A DNA stretch of 64,000 nt from Mesaphorura yosii (lineage: Eukaryota > Arthropoda > Collembola > Poduromorpha > Tullbergiidae), in NCBI GenBank assembly GCA_009869945.1, contig WIXG01000278.1, positions 1 through 64,000 on the forward strand. Reading direction: 5' to 3'. A model generated the notes under the pieces. That model did not search any database, was not told the DNA's origin, and was given only the letters and a program-made list of their open reading frames with translations. Below, in pieces: positions 1 through 11,501 of this stretch (positions within the stretch are counted from its first letter, which is position 1; the number at the start of each line of letters is the position of its first letter). The position numbers and the translations under genes were made by a program.

Positions 1-104
1 CGTTGAGAGCACCAGTTCTCGTCCGATCACTGAAGTTAAGCAACGTCGAGCCCGGTTAGTACTTGGATGGGTGACCGCCTGGGAACCCCGGGTGCTGTTG
101 GCGT
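1..104 (+). rRNA. 5S ribosomal RNA, 5' end cut by window edge
   Basis: The sequence reads as the body and 3' part of a canonical animal 5S rRNA: it contains the GTTGAGAGCACCAG segment, the A-box region AAGTTAAGCAACGTCGAGC and the C-box region with GGTTAGTACTTGGATGGG followed by GTGACCGCCTGGGAA, and ends with GGTGCTGTTGGC, which would pair with the missing 5' end. About 15-17 bases of the 5' end lie outside the window. The internal control region is intact and a T-run follows, so the gene looks functional. No second 5S copy was seen in the window, so whether it belongs to a tandem array to the left is unknown. Confidence 0.95.
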
Positions 105-109
105 ACAAC

Positions 110-114
110 TTTTT
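110..114 (+). terminator. Pol III terminator of 5S gene
   Basis: A run of five T residues starts about six bases after the 3' end of the 5S rRNA, which is the usual RNA polymerase III stop signal. Confidence 0.75.
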
Positions 115-281
115 GCACTTCTGAATTACTTTTTACTGTGACTTCAATGTCTCAGTCCTCGTCAAATTATTTTGCACATTTTAACCGTGATGGATTTAGA
201 GATATGCGATAAGAAAAGATGGTACATGTGCAGAGATTTTATTTAATGGACTGCTGAGGTGAGTGCTCATGGTCTAGTTTT

Positions 282-3200
282 TTATAATAATGATTTGGCA
301 TGTTCAGGATACATCCCTTTGCGGATCAGTTGCCACAAATCATAGTTATAACTCGGCAGCGGTTCTTGTATAGGCTTGGAACGGAATCTGAAAGTGACGA
401 ATCCGCCATAACCTGGTTGGCCTTTGAGAAACACTCCAATCTTCGAAAGCATTGTAATGTTTGCTGGCTCGATCAATTCTTGTGCGTCGAAGAAGGGAAC
501 TGGAGTTTGTGCAGCGTCCTTTTTCAATGAACTACTCTGAATTTTGACGTATCCACTTGGTGACCCCATTGGTTGAGATGGATTGGGAGCATAAATTGGA
601 ATATCAGTTCCGTTTAGGGCGATTGAATTTCTGGTGAGTGAAGTGGTCTCGTTAAACAGCCACTCTGAAGTTGATGGGTCGAGTTCTCCTTTCTCGTTGA
701 AAGCGGTAACCTGAAACAGGAACCTTAATTTAGGCCCAAGTCGGTGAAAAGACTGAGCAGAACACCTTAATGAAAAAATTACCTGAACCTCCAGCCGAAG
801 TTCAATTTGCACAAATCCAAATTTCCATCTCATTGTATCGTCGTTGGCTACACTGTACTTGTATTTCTGTAATATTGAGCAATTTTTTGCAATTCATGTT
901 AATGTAAAAATAAAAATTAATGAAACCTTTCATTAAATAAACTTACAGCGCTTTCACGTGTTACTTTAGCGTAATCGGTTGGCACTGGAATTTCAACTGA
1001 CTTGAATCGGAGGCCTGTCACAGTAACCCCGTCAGGTATGGTAAAATCATCCAGCAGGAGCCTTCTGCTCTCACTTCCGAGCCTGAACACTTGGGTGGGG
1101 TCACTAATGTTGCTAACTGGCTGTGGCTGAACCCAGCGCACCGTCGACTGATCGATGACGCTATCGACGAGCTTGCCCTCAGCAATCTTGATATGAATAG
1201 CATTCTCAATTTTCGTAAACTTCGTACCCACAACCACAAACCCTTCGTTGACATTCGCAAGTTGTGGAATCAACCCGATGTAGCGATGAGAATTATTTCC
1301 AAGTGGTTCCATGCACCGGCATAGGCAAACTTCGCATTTCTGCGGCTCGAATTTTGTGATTTCCGACCGTTCAAGTGTCTCATTCGTAGACAATTCAATC
1401 AGGGATTTCTTTGGGCACATTGATTCTGCAAAGTGGTTACAATGCAAGTAAGAGAGATTACTTTTACGGGATTACATAGGAATATTTGCGAATGTCTTTG
1501 ACTTTCTCACTTCGTCCCAGAACTTGCTTGTATTCTGCTGTGTCCATCCAGTAAATATAGCGCCTGGATTTGGGATTTCCCATGCACACCTTTGCAGTTT
1601 GTATGGATGTCGTTGAGCACTAAACAAAAGAAACGTAAAACACTAAATAAATTGCTGCGTTCGTTCATAAGACTAGTGCTCACTTACCATAATCCCGTTG
1701 GGACAAATCCGATTTGCTGCCTTTGGGTCCGGACACGGAATTCCATGTCTGTTCTTATCCAGGCAGTCAAAGTCACCTTCTTGGCCCAAACACTTCCAAT
1801 TTAAATCCGGGCAAGGAATTTGCGAATATCCGCTGTCATACACGTCACACGTGTCTCGGCAAGACTGAGTCATCGACAAATCCTGCTCGTTTGCCACAAA
1901 ACCCTGCATAACCGTGTGCAATAAAAACGTTGACCCTGAGTTCAAGTTTGAAAACAGACACGCTTATATTCTGTGCTCTTACGGTTTCAAAATCATAAAA
2001 TCTGACGTAAGTCAAATCTTCAATATGCTTTGCAGGTGGATCACAACGCCAGCGCCATGAGTTTGCATCAGTTGCATTTTCATTAGTCTCTTCTTTCGCT
2101 TTGACGTTTGATAAGAATGCTTTTACCATTCCACCAAAGTAGAAATCGTAGTACTCGTCCATGTGCTTTTGCAGTTGATCGGGCGCTTCATAGTCGCATT
2201 TCTTAACTACGATGGGACGAACAGAACAGAAATTGTGCATAAGAAGGATGACCTTCAAATCCATGTCCTTTGATTTGAGAAAAGCTTACAGTGCACGCAA
2301 AGGTACATTTTTGCGACGTTTCGAATGATGTAAAATTTAAATTCAGCGTTGAGAAGATGGAGAAGAACGTAGACTGGAACTAGATCGTGTCCCGTTTCGC
2401 GAGACCCGGCGAAAGTCTGGTTTCTCGTGCAGGGCTCGTTTGACGGTGGTGCTGGGGCAGTGTCACCAGGAGCACGTCCCTGAAAACAGAAACGGCGTCT
2501 CAGCGAGAACTTTAGCATTACTAGCAAAGCGAGCAGTTCTCAGATTCCATCACCTCTAAATCGAGCAACGCCTTCAGCCCATAGAATAAATCATGCTTAG
2601 CCGTCAGGTCGTCTACTCCGGCTATGACTTCTTTTGCGAATGTCGTCAATTCGTTTATGTCGAGGCAATACTGTTCAGATCCTTCGCCTGCAGTGAGCAC
2701 AAGATAGAATTAACATTATCAATAATTAAGAGACAATTAAATTTTTAATGCAATACGTGCCTCTTTCTGGAACCGCATTCCAGGCATAATAAAGACGTTC
2801 TTTCTCCTTGATGGTCATTTGCAACTCTTCGTCGACGTCGTTTAAGAACTCATCTTTCTGTAGTATTTAGTAATACGTTTCAAGTGGTTTCTGCGATGGT
2901 TTTTTCCTTGGAGCAGAACTTACAAAGAGATATTCGAAGATCCATTCATACTTCCAGCTAACTTGCAGTACCAAGCTTTGAACCTTGACCCAGCCAACTT
3001 TCACATTCTCAATCCACTCCAAGTCTTTATTTTTCTCCGCCTCATACGTGGCTTGGACAAGAGAATCACTGCGACACGCAAAATAAAAAATGGAAACATC
3101 GTAGGACGACTAGAGAACTGGAATCGTCTTGGGCAAATCGCAACTTACAAAGACATCAAATTCACAATCTGGTTCAGAACTCGAGCTGGGGCGTGCTTGA

Positions 3201-3480
3201 GAACAGTTTCGTCGATTTCTAGAATCTTCTCGTGGAATGGCTTCAACTTGTAGAAGGTCTCATTCCAGAACCCATTCTCAGGCTGATCGTCCCTGCTCAG
3301 GGCCTGCACGGTTGACCAACACTCTTTGATGGCAGGAATTATGCCGATTCGAAGTTCATCAGCCACGAACACTGCTGAAATGTTTCCCAAAATATCGCTT
3401 TTGTCAACTTCTTGGCAGATTCCAATTTTTATTCCAGCCATGGTAAGAGTTAAGAAAAGAAATGGGAATCGAAAGTACAT
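282..3480 (-). CDS. Secreted DUF4803-like protein, tandem copy A
   Basis: Eleven coding exons, read from the right: 3149-3480, 2924-3068, 2761-2857, 2554-2687, 2290-2479, 1983-2206, 1688-1903, 1511-1589, 947-1425, 783-866, 282-710. They join in frame to 802 residues. The start gives a signal peptide (MYFRFPFLFLTLTMAGIKIG...). The middle has a Cys-rich stretch (CRDTCDVYDSGYSQIPCPDL...), followed by CEVCLCRCMEP, a VVVGTKF strand, and a C-terminal DAAQTPVPFFDAQ...KGQPGYGGF block. The DxCxCxCxEP, VTG-[LI]-[RK]F and DAAQ-PFFD-GYGGF pattern matches, from memory, the arthropod DUF4803 family, whose function is unknown. The intron after exon 3 appears to use a GC donor (2755-2760 on the plus strand). 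Poly(A) signal AATAAA on the minus strand is at 238-243. It is a paralogue of copy B next door. Exon boundaries are certain where both copies agree; exons 6 and 8 rest on frame and alignment. Confidence 0.8.
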
Positions 3481-3842
3481 TTTGTTAATTATCGCTATTT
3501 GCGCACTGTGAGAAGAACAATGAATGTTACTTAACCACGCGCAGAAGTACTAGTCAAGACTTTTCTATTTCTGGCGACCTTCCATGTTAATAGTTAACCT
3601 TGTCACATTTTTAAGAAGTTTGATGTTCAATAGATATTTCCGATATGCCGCCGCAAGCAGCTGGACAACTGTTTTTAGAAAATACTTTTATTGTCGTCGG
3701 CGAGTTGGTTCAAGGTCTACAAGCATACTAAGCATTGGTTTGGTTTGTTTTAAATTAATTAAGCGTGGTGAAGCCCGCTGACACAGCCAATGAGGAAAAT
3801 CAAATCGAATTCATTCAATACCATTTTCAGCATCAGCAAACG
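3481..3842. other. Intergenic: copy A promoter side and copy B 3' end
   Basis: No gene is seen here. A minus-strand AATAAA at 3687-3692 lies about 150 bases beyond the stop of copy B and probably ends its transcript. The rest should hold the 5' flank of copy A; no clear TATA box was recognised. Confidence 0.5.
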
Positions 3843-6800
3843 TCAACCATATAAATGCTCCACCAACTTGAAGGCCAGGAAGCCGCCATAGCCAGGACAC
3901 GTCTTTTGAATGATTCCGATTCCTTTCAACTGTGAATCCGCACGAGAGGTGAGCATTAAGTTAGCAATTAGAACAAGAAACTGTCCCTGTACTAAATAGA
4001 GTATTGAATTTACCCATCGTGGATTTGGTGATATTAGTTTTTGAATGTCAAAATATGGAATCGTTGATTGCGCAACATCTTTGTTCAAGGAAGTTGCACG
4101 GAATACAACGTACTCGTTGCTCTTCGTGTCCGGCAATGAAGGGCAATTCGTCTTGGCCGGGTCATCGGGACCATTTGGTGGGTAGTCGTAGTTGTAGAGC
4201 TTTCTGTTGATTGTACTGTTTGCGTTTCGACGCAACCTTCCAGTTCCTTGAATCAGTGTTCCATTTCCTTTGTCAATTATGTGAGTCTGGAAGGATTTAG
4301 GAATTTAGTGGGGACAACTTCAAACTAAACTACTAACGTATAGCCTGGGACTAATTACCAATGTTTCGATCCCAACGTACTTGTACAGAACCTTGCCCAA
4401 AAATTCTGCAGCATAAAATTTAATTCCGGTTACCACGCGATCCATTGCGTCCGTTACCACATCGTCGATATTCAGAGACCGCATGTCCATGTTGAATCGA
4501 ACAATGTACTTGGGATCTGTTTCGTACTTTGGTGTGCGCCATCTCACTGTAGAATGTTCCACGTTTTTATCGGGCAGAGCGACGGCGTCAGCAATCATGA
4601 CGTGTATTTGGTCTTTTATCCGGTGAAATTTTATGCCGGCAATTATCCGATTGTTTTTAAAGTCAGAGGTCACCATCCTCGAGACAAAATTGCGCACGGT
4701 AAAATTACCCAAGTATTTCGTGAGTGGTTCGAAGCAGAAGCACGTGCAGATTTCACAAAAATGTGGCGTGACTGCGAGAATGTCATTTTCAAGCTTCCAC
4801 CCGCCTTCAACCTGCACAGTTTCGTTGGCACATTTCTGACCCACTATTCAATCATTAACAACGGTTTAAAAAGTACCCAACATCACTGAATTGTAGCAAA
4901 GTGCGCAATAGAGCTTACTTGGACCGTAATGAAATTTCGTGTCCTCGTCCTCGCCAATCGCAAACTCGTAAAGTCTGTCCGGCCTTGATGACGGACAGAA
5001 AGTCAACTTCTCCGTCGAATTATGGCACTACAAAAAAAACAAGCAAGCCATAACCGTAAAGTAAAAATAGGTTAGCATTTAATTGCGCATTGCAGGTGCA
5101 AGCGCACTGATCAAATTACATGGTAATGCCCAACGGGACAAGGCGGATTGAATTTGTCACAGCGCCCTGGAGTTTGGATGCATTCTCTTTCACGATCCAT
5201 TCTGCAATCGGTGTCGTTGTAATCGCAGGGCCGGTAGGTCACGTCGAGGACGTCGCAGGTTGGTCGGCAGGTTCCAGACTTGTGCAAGTCAACTTCCGGT
5301 GCGATGAACACTTTCACAAAGTTGGTAAATTTCTCGTAGGCGACACCCTGCTTCATGTCCGGATGATTGCACATTGTGAGGCCGGGGTACGACAGGTAGG
5401 CAGGACCATCATTTTTCAGTAGCTTTCCAAAAGCGTTATCGAATAACTCAACCTTTTGAGCGATGCGCTCGTGGAGTTCGTTGCGAAGCATGGCGTGATT
5501 GTCAAATTCCTGGTGGACTAGGGTGAAATAATATAAACGGTTATCTAATTAATCAATTGCGACTTAAGCTTTCGCAAAGCAAAGCTGTAATTATTATTGA
5601 ACATACGGAAAACGGTCAGGTAAATGTTGATGATGCTGGTGAGGACGTAATTCTTAAGGTCCACCAGGCACAAGAAAAAGAGCAAATAGTAAGGAACATC
5701 CAAACCGGATGGTTCAATGTGCACATGATCGTGTCCTTTTGTACATGCAGTGGCGTCGAATTTGCTTTTGATAAGGATGTCCGGCTGCATAGCAAAGAAT
5801 TAAGTACTAACTATTATTAATTCTGCGGTAGTGAGGTCATCAAATAGAGAAGAATGGTGGCTCACGTCTTTGTCGATGAGTTTACGTAATCCCAGAAACA
5901 CATCTTTGTTTCCGTCGTCCAGAAACAACTTTTTGACCAGACGTTCTGGAATTGCGTTGATTTTTATTGGGCTAACTGTAACAAACGCTCATTAGGAAAT
6001 CATTTGATAAAGCACGCGATCTCTCGACAACTCACAGTCTCCTTTGGTGCGCTCTTTTGGGACCCAAATGTAAGCACGTTTGACGGCGAAGCCTTGGATT
6101 ATGTCCAGCATTTCAGTGCCACCATGCTAAAATAGATTCGCTCTTCAAGACAAACGCCTAACGGGAAATTGCGAGGCTTAAAACTTACAAAGATATCTCG
6201 GAATTTCCAATTATAAAATCGCAGGAACTGTGAACTTAGCGAGCTTAATTCAATCCATCGTAGCTTCATAAAACTAAATCGATCTCTTGTTGGGTCCATG
6301 CTCATTTTCTGCATTTGCTCCCTGGGACAAAAGCACATAAAATTCACCCAGCGAAAGCAAAATCGAAACTTCGAATTAGAGACTTCGTCTCGCCATTCCT
6401 GCTTACAGAGTTGTGATGCCAAGCAAAACGTCTAGAAAATTTGCTGGATTTCGACGGAAGCGAATGTTCAAGTCTATATCTCGAATGACTTGAGCTTCGA
6501 AGAATTTCATCATCAATTTGGGCCATACTGCTTCAATTTCTGCCTGATCACCTGTTCCATTTGCAGGCAACTAGGAGACCACAGATTTCAAGATGATACG
6601 CGATATGTGATGGTCGGTGTTTGCGAAAACTTGATAAGTACTTACCTCCTTCTTCACAATACTCCAAGATTCACTTATCGAGTGAATCACCTGTCTTTCT
6701 AACTTGTACACGGTCTCATAAGTAGGAAATTCTTCCAGGGTGTCAATCCGGGCCGTCTTCTTTGCCTTTTTGACGACAGTTTTGTTTGCAACGGTCAACC

Positions 6801-6861
6801 CGGTGCATGATGGGGTGAACAAAATTACAAGAAACAGTCTGCCAAAAATCTGGTTCCCCAT
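3843..6861 (-). CDS. Secreted DUF4803-like protein, tandem copy B
   Basis: Eleven coding exons, read from the right: 6646-6861, 6407-6570, 6189-6321, 6036-6126, 5866-5975, 5607-5784, 5120-5517, 4919-5027, 4359-4843, 4014-4286, 3843-3929, joining in frame to 747 residues. A signal peptide (MGNQIFGRLFLVILFTPSCTG) leads. The Cys-rich middle (CRPTCDVLDVTYRPCDYNDT...) and the FCEICTCFCFEP, IIAGIKFHRIKDQIHVMIA, DVAQSTIPYFDIQ and CPGYGGFLAFKL blocks align with copy A in order, so the two are a tandem duplication in the same orientation. Intron placement differs: B has an extra intron in the N-terminal part, A has an extra one in the Cys-rich part, and the last intron lies at different places. Family assignment to DUF4803 is from memory. 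Molecular function is unknown; export from the cell is the only prediction the sequence supports. Confidence 0.8.
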
Positions 6862-7303
6862 TTCAAGTCGTCGCCGTGAAAATGGAGCCTGTTTGTCGTG
6901 AGCTCTTGCACTTACACGTGTGTTGTGTGGCGTACTCCTTCTTTGTTGGGTCTGAGAATGATGGCGGAATCAAGACTTGACCTGGCCGGACGGCGATTTC
7001 TTAGAACTGAAATGCTTTTGATATATTTTATTGCACTCGAAAAGGTGAAAGTTTTGTTATACAGCAGTGATTTAGCACAGCTTAAACCCCTAATAAAATC
7101 TAATATAATAAAAATCTCTTTGATTTCGGCTACCTTAAATAATACTCAATAACATGGGACGTGCGGTCGGGCTTTATAAAGGAATTTCTTAAAACGTCTT
7201 CAGACCGTATTAAAAATTAACTGAAGTTAACAACTGCAGTTATGCCTTATAAAAATGTGACTCATTAGTTGGCTTAAAAGTATGACACTCATATCGATGC
7301 CTG
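6862..7303. other. Intergenic, no gene seen
   Basis: About 440 bases between the start of copy B and the stop of the NIPA gene. It is AT-rich toward the NIPA side and includes a minus-strand AATAAA around 7025 that could end the NIPA transcript. Open frames here are short and without family resemblance. Confidence 0.4.
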
Positions 7304-8871
7304 CTAACATTCCGTTCCAGGTGACCTATCTTTCGATTTCGCTGAGGTCGGCGACTTGCCGTTGTTGTGATCATTTTCGCCTGGCGAAAAAGTTTTGGGC
7401 AATGCCAAATCAGTGCAAATGCTATCTCTGAATTTAAGAGCTCCGTACGGGCCTCGTCCGTCGACGGTCTTGATTGTATCCATTGCAATATGACTTCCAG
7501 ACGAAGAATCTGAGACGTCAAGGTCCATTCCGAATCCGTGGTCGTCCTCCTTGTCTTTCTCTTGCACCACGTGTATTTGCGCAGCCAATTTTTCCAACGT
7601 AATATCGTAATTCTTGCAAAAATGAAGCAGGGCAATTCCTCCGAGCACAGTGAAGAATCCGCAGAATAAGCCAACCCAATCCTTCAAAATCAGGTACGCA
7701 AACTCTCGGAAGAGAATTGCAGAGGCGATGATGACACAAGTTGTGAAGAACACGTAGTAAATGGGAGTAACTACGGCCGTGTTGAAAGTATCTAGCGCCT
7801 GCGATTATAAAAATGGCCCCAATTCACTAAACTATAAAACAGGATTCAGTATTTAGTAGCAATGAATCTACCTTGTTCAAAAAGTTCATCTGAACAATCA
7901 CACAGCAAATTAATCCACCGACACACATCCAAGTCGCCCAATTTACAAACTGATTCGGTCCACTGCCAAATGTAACTGTGAAAGCGAGGCCAACACCTTT
8001 ACAAAACATGACACTCAGCGAACCAATCATGGAACAGACGCCCATCCAAATCAGCAATGTCTTTGTCGATGTTTCTACAATAGAAAGGCGACAACTCATT
8101 GAAGAATTCCCGTGTGAATTTAATCATCTGCTTGATTCACAATTGACAATTCACACTTACCGGAGCATTTCGGACGCACGTGGTAAATAAGGAACAAGCT
8201 CATGGCAATGACAAAGACGACGTACAGAATGAACAGAGGATCGATCATTTTCTCTTGCAAATCGTCAATACTCTGAATTTCCTTCTCCATCGGAGCATGA
8301 ATAACAATGACAGTGCTTCCAACTGCCGTGATGAAGCATCCCAACTTGCCCAAGATATTGAGCCTTTCTTTCAAGTACTTGGAAGCCAAAATTGTTGAAA
8401 CAAGGACACTGAGAACTCCGAGCGCTGAAACAAGCGACGCTGGAGCAAAAGCGTAAGCGATGAAGTTTGCAGCCTCGCCAACTCCCACTAGATTCATAAG
8501 ACCAATGTATCATACTGCATTACGATTATTCATGCTAGATAGCAGTAATTTTTTAGGAGTAACTTACTGGACAAGAACCCTGCCCACCACAAGCAGTCCT
8601 TCAGGTACCCGTGCCCGCCTTGATTGGCCCTCCGTCCATCTTTACTGAGTCGGAGGAGCGCACGCTTCTTGACGATGAAACTGGCACCGATAAAAATGCT
8701 TGAACTGATTGACAGCCCAACACCAATCCAGAAGCCAACGAGATCAATGTGTGTGTGACCACCTAGAAAATTTTCTGACGAATTGGCCACGGAAGGAGTT
8801 GTTCGCAGCAAGGCCGAGGTTGGTTCCGCCGTATAGTTGTTCGTTTCGATATTTATATGGTCCGTATCCAT
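7304..8871 (-). CDS. NIPA-family magnesium transporter
   Basis: Four coding exons from the right: 8568-8871, 8161-8487, 7872-8074, 7304-7798, giving 442 residues. The protein belongs to the NIPA (SPG6/NIPA1-4) family of multi-pass Mg2+ transporters in plasma and endosomal membranes. Family hallmarks visible are the first helix region with [36 protein letters not shown] across the first intron, the [20 protein letters not shown] stretch, [18 protein letters not shown], and the last helices ending [13 protein letters not shown]. About nine membrane segments can be picked out. The C-terminal ~90 residues are hydrophilic and Ser/Asp-rich, as in NIPA proteins, and are probably cytoplasmic. Length is close to the animal family. 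The start is the first Met and lies just ahead of a short hydrophilic luminal/extracellular tail with Asn-glycosylation-like sites. Which vertebrate NIPA it matches best cannot be decided here. Confidence 0.93.
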
Positions 8872-9973
8872 TTTACTACTATAACGTTACAAGCTAAAAG
8901 TTTTCTTTCTTTCAACTGAATCAACCGATACGCACGTTGCACGACTGCACCTGACAAGTGTTCAGCTTAATTCTCGCACATCACGCAACTGCATCCACTT
9001 TCCTGAATCACAAAATCACGATAATAAGTAATGCAAACATTGCCCCTGGTTGGTTAGATTCAGATACGCATATGGATATTATGGAAGTCACAATCACTTG
9101 ACTGCGCTGCGTAGGAAGCGCTGTCATGCAAAGCAAAATGGGCAGGTTAGAATTAGAATGTTATAATGGAGTCCAGCTATCACTTATCGGCTATGTAGTG
9201 TTAGCAGTCTTATCTTATCACAAGGTGACTCTGACTGAATTACAAATCCATGTTTGATAATGTGATGGGAGCGCGAAGTCGTAATCTATAAACTAACACG
9301 ACTACGAAGGAAGTCGATAAGTCAATATTTGACGATCTCAACGGATGCATAAAAATGATGGCTATGCTGCTGATGCAGTACCTTTAAATCTGTGGACTGT
9401 GGAGTTGACGATACGCATCTGAACGACCTAATTGCAGACCACAACCTCTGACTCAATTAACGCAAAACTCATTTGAGCTTTGCAATTGCGCGAGTGATTT
9501 TATGCAGCCATAAAATGGCACCTGACTAACTTGTTAGGTAACTTGACAAGTAGATTATGATTTTTGGCCCTTACATTTACGAATAACGAGAAAAGCCACG
9601 TTATCATAAAATGAGCCAATGTAAGCCCTAGCCTGGATGACGATTTGGGTGATTATGATCATGCTATACTCATGAACGTGATATCACCGGCCAATGCATT
9701 GATACGAAAGGATACGCCGTACTCCAAGAACTCAGAAAGCAAGTCTTGTAGTATAAATTGCTGACAGTTGCAAACTACAATAATTAACTTTATGACCTGA
9801 TTGAGGTTGGCAGCTGGAAATAGTAAGAGTTTACGATTTATTAAGAAAATTTGGGTCTTACTTGACTTGACTGAGAGATGCCAACATTTGATTGAAATGA
9901 ACTGAATATTGAGCGTGCTCCTACATTAATGCACGTCTAGCGTATTATCCTAGGTTCTGAAATGTAGATTTTC
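8872..9973. other. Intergenic between NIPA and NDUFAF3
   Basis: About 1.1 kb with no supported gene. It must hold the NIPA promoter and the NDUFAF3 3' flank. No RNA gene, long repeat or extended open frame was recognised. Confidence 0.5.
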
Positions 9974-10814
9974 CTACTCCGGCTCTTGCAGTTTCTCTCT
10001 TCTTATCTTCTCGTTAAGCTCCTCATCAAGATATCCATGAGTTATAGTCACAGGAGGAAGCAGGGCAGCCCCCACGCATCGACTTTCCGATGCAAGGAAG
10101 TTGAACGTTTGAATTGCATATTCCGTTGGTAATGGCTCAATGGCAATCTTGCGCTCTTTTAGAAACTTGTAGGTTTCAGGCTTTAAAGCATTGCCAGCAG
10201 CGCCCATGCCGATGACCAGAATATCTGTAAACCAGTATTTAGGGCTAAGTTAAATGTCCAAGGTTGAATCTATTTTTGAAGAATCACTTGGGATTTGACT
10301 CACCTAATTTCGGTTCGAGTGTCACAAATAAAGCTAAGGACTCTGGAGTAATGTCGGCAGCAGATCCAACGTCCCACGCGAGTGCCAACTTCGGGAACAG
10401 CGCAACAGGTCCCACCACGTTCATACCATTGTTAAGAGTAAATCCATTCTACAGATTCAAAAACAAACTAGCGATAAATGGTTAAGCCAACCAACGTTTT
10501 AAGTTACACCGTGAAACCAAAGACGACACACTAACCTCGTTCACTCTGTCGATCATCAATGGCGAATCAAGTTCATGATTTAGAATCGTGACTGTTGTTT
10601 TGCCATCCCCTTCGTAGCTTGGAGTTCCCAAATTTGATCGATGCTCGTTGTTTCTAACCTGAATTTTCAAGGGGTGTCCGTTCTGACAAGTCAACCGTTC
10701 ATGATTTGTTACGAGCCGGGGACGAACATTGAATGAGGACGAAATAACCGAACTAAAACTTCGACGTGTCCTCCAACTGCAAAATGTTAAGCTACGATGA
10801 ATTAAACCGTGCAT
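9974..10814 (-). CDS. NDUFAF3: NDUFAF3, mitochondrial complex I assembly factor
   Basis: Three coding exons from the right: 10536-10814, 10304-10448, 9974-10224, giving 224 residues. The body is the Mth938/DUF498 fold: GFTLNNGMNVVGPVALFPKL, then LFVTLEPKLDILVIGMGAAG, then the helix and strand KFLKERKIAIEPLPTEYAIQ and TFNFLASESRCVGAALLPP. The [PT]TxxAxxTFNFL and RxVGAALxPP motifs are typical of NDUFAF3. The first ~40 residues are rich in Arg and Ser with few acids (HRSLTFCSWRTRRSFSSV), as expected of a mitochondrial targeting peptide. In other animals the protein helps assemble the complex I membrane arm together with NDUFAF4. It is head to head with the INO80-like gene; about 690 bases separate their start codons. 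Confidence 0.93.
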
Positions 10815-11501
10815 CTTGACAGCTGAATGGAGACGATCAGTTGTCTAAAGAATGCATTTTCAACAAGGGCAAAATAACTGCGAAGTTACGCTGCAAATAC
10901 TCCCGTGCAATTCTTTCTCACGAATTTGCTTCCCGGCTTGAAACTCACTCTCGCTTTCATTATTTACATGAACGTCTGTGCAAGGTATCGGCAATAGCGG
11001 TGAGTCGCAATCAAAATATGCGATTGCCCGACCGAATGATATTATTTTTGGTTTATTGTTATTTACCCCTAGCAAAATCGCATTAGGTGTTAGTGTCACT
11101 TGTCACTGTTCACGGTCGATTTTCTGATCATTTACATGAAACATACATGTTCGATCGTCCTTTTCCGTTTCGTGATCCACGACGAAAAGTTGGTAAACAG
11201 TGAACAGATATTTCCATTTGGTGTGTTGCTGCTGCATTCTGGAATTAATTTGAGCTTCTTGCAACTTGTACAGATCCAGCGCAGTCCGATGGTTCAATAC
11301 ATGTGAAGATCTGCAACAATGTCTGATTTGATAAGTCGTCTAAGCCAGCTTGATTATTCTTGACCAAAAACTTTGCAGGTAAGATAGTTACGCTTCCATT
11401 GGAGGTATTTTCCTCTAATTTACTGATTAAAGGTTCATTTGTATCCGATGCCGATTAATCATTAATCATTCTAATCGGGACTGAATCTTCCAGATATCAA
11501 G
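10815..11501. promoter_or_regulatory. Shared divergent promoter interval (NDUFAF3 / INO80-like)
   Basis: The two start codons point away from each other across about 690 bases, so both promoters lie here. An acceptor-like CTTCCAG directly ahead of the plus-strand ATG at 11502 suggests a 5' UTR intron for the INO80-like gene. No TATA box was evident. The bidirectional use is inferred from layout only. Confidence 0.45.

Noticed and set aside
2255-2290. Frame break between adjacent exons of DUF4803-like copy A
   Set aside because: An 84-base intron from the GTAAGC donor at 2284-2289 to the acceptor ahead of 2206 joins the frames cleanly and matches copy B, so there is no break.
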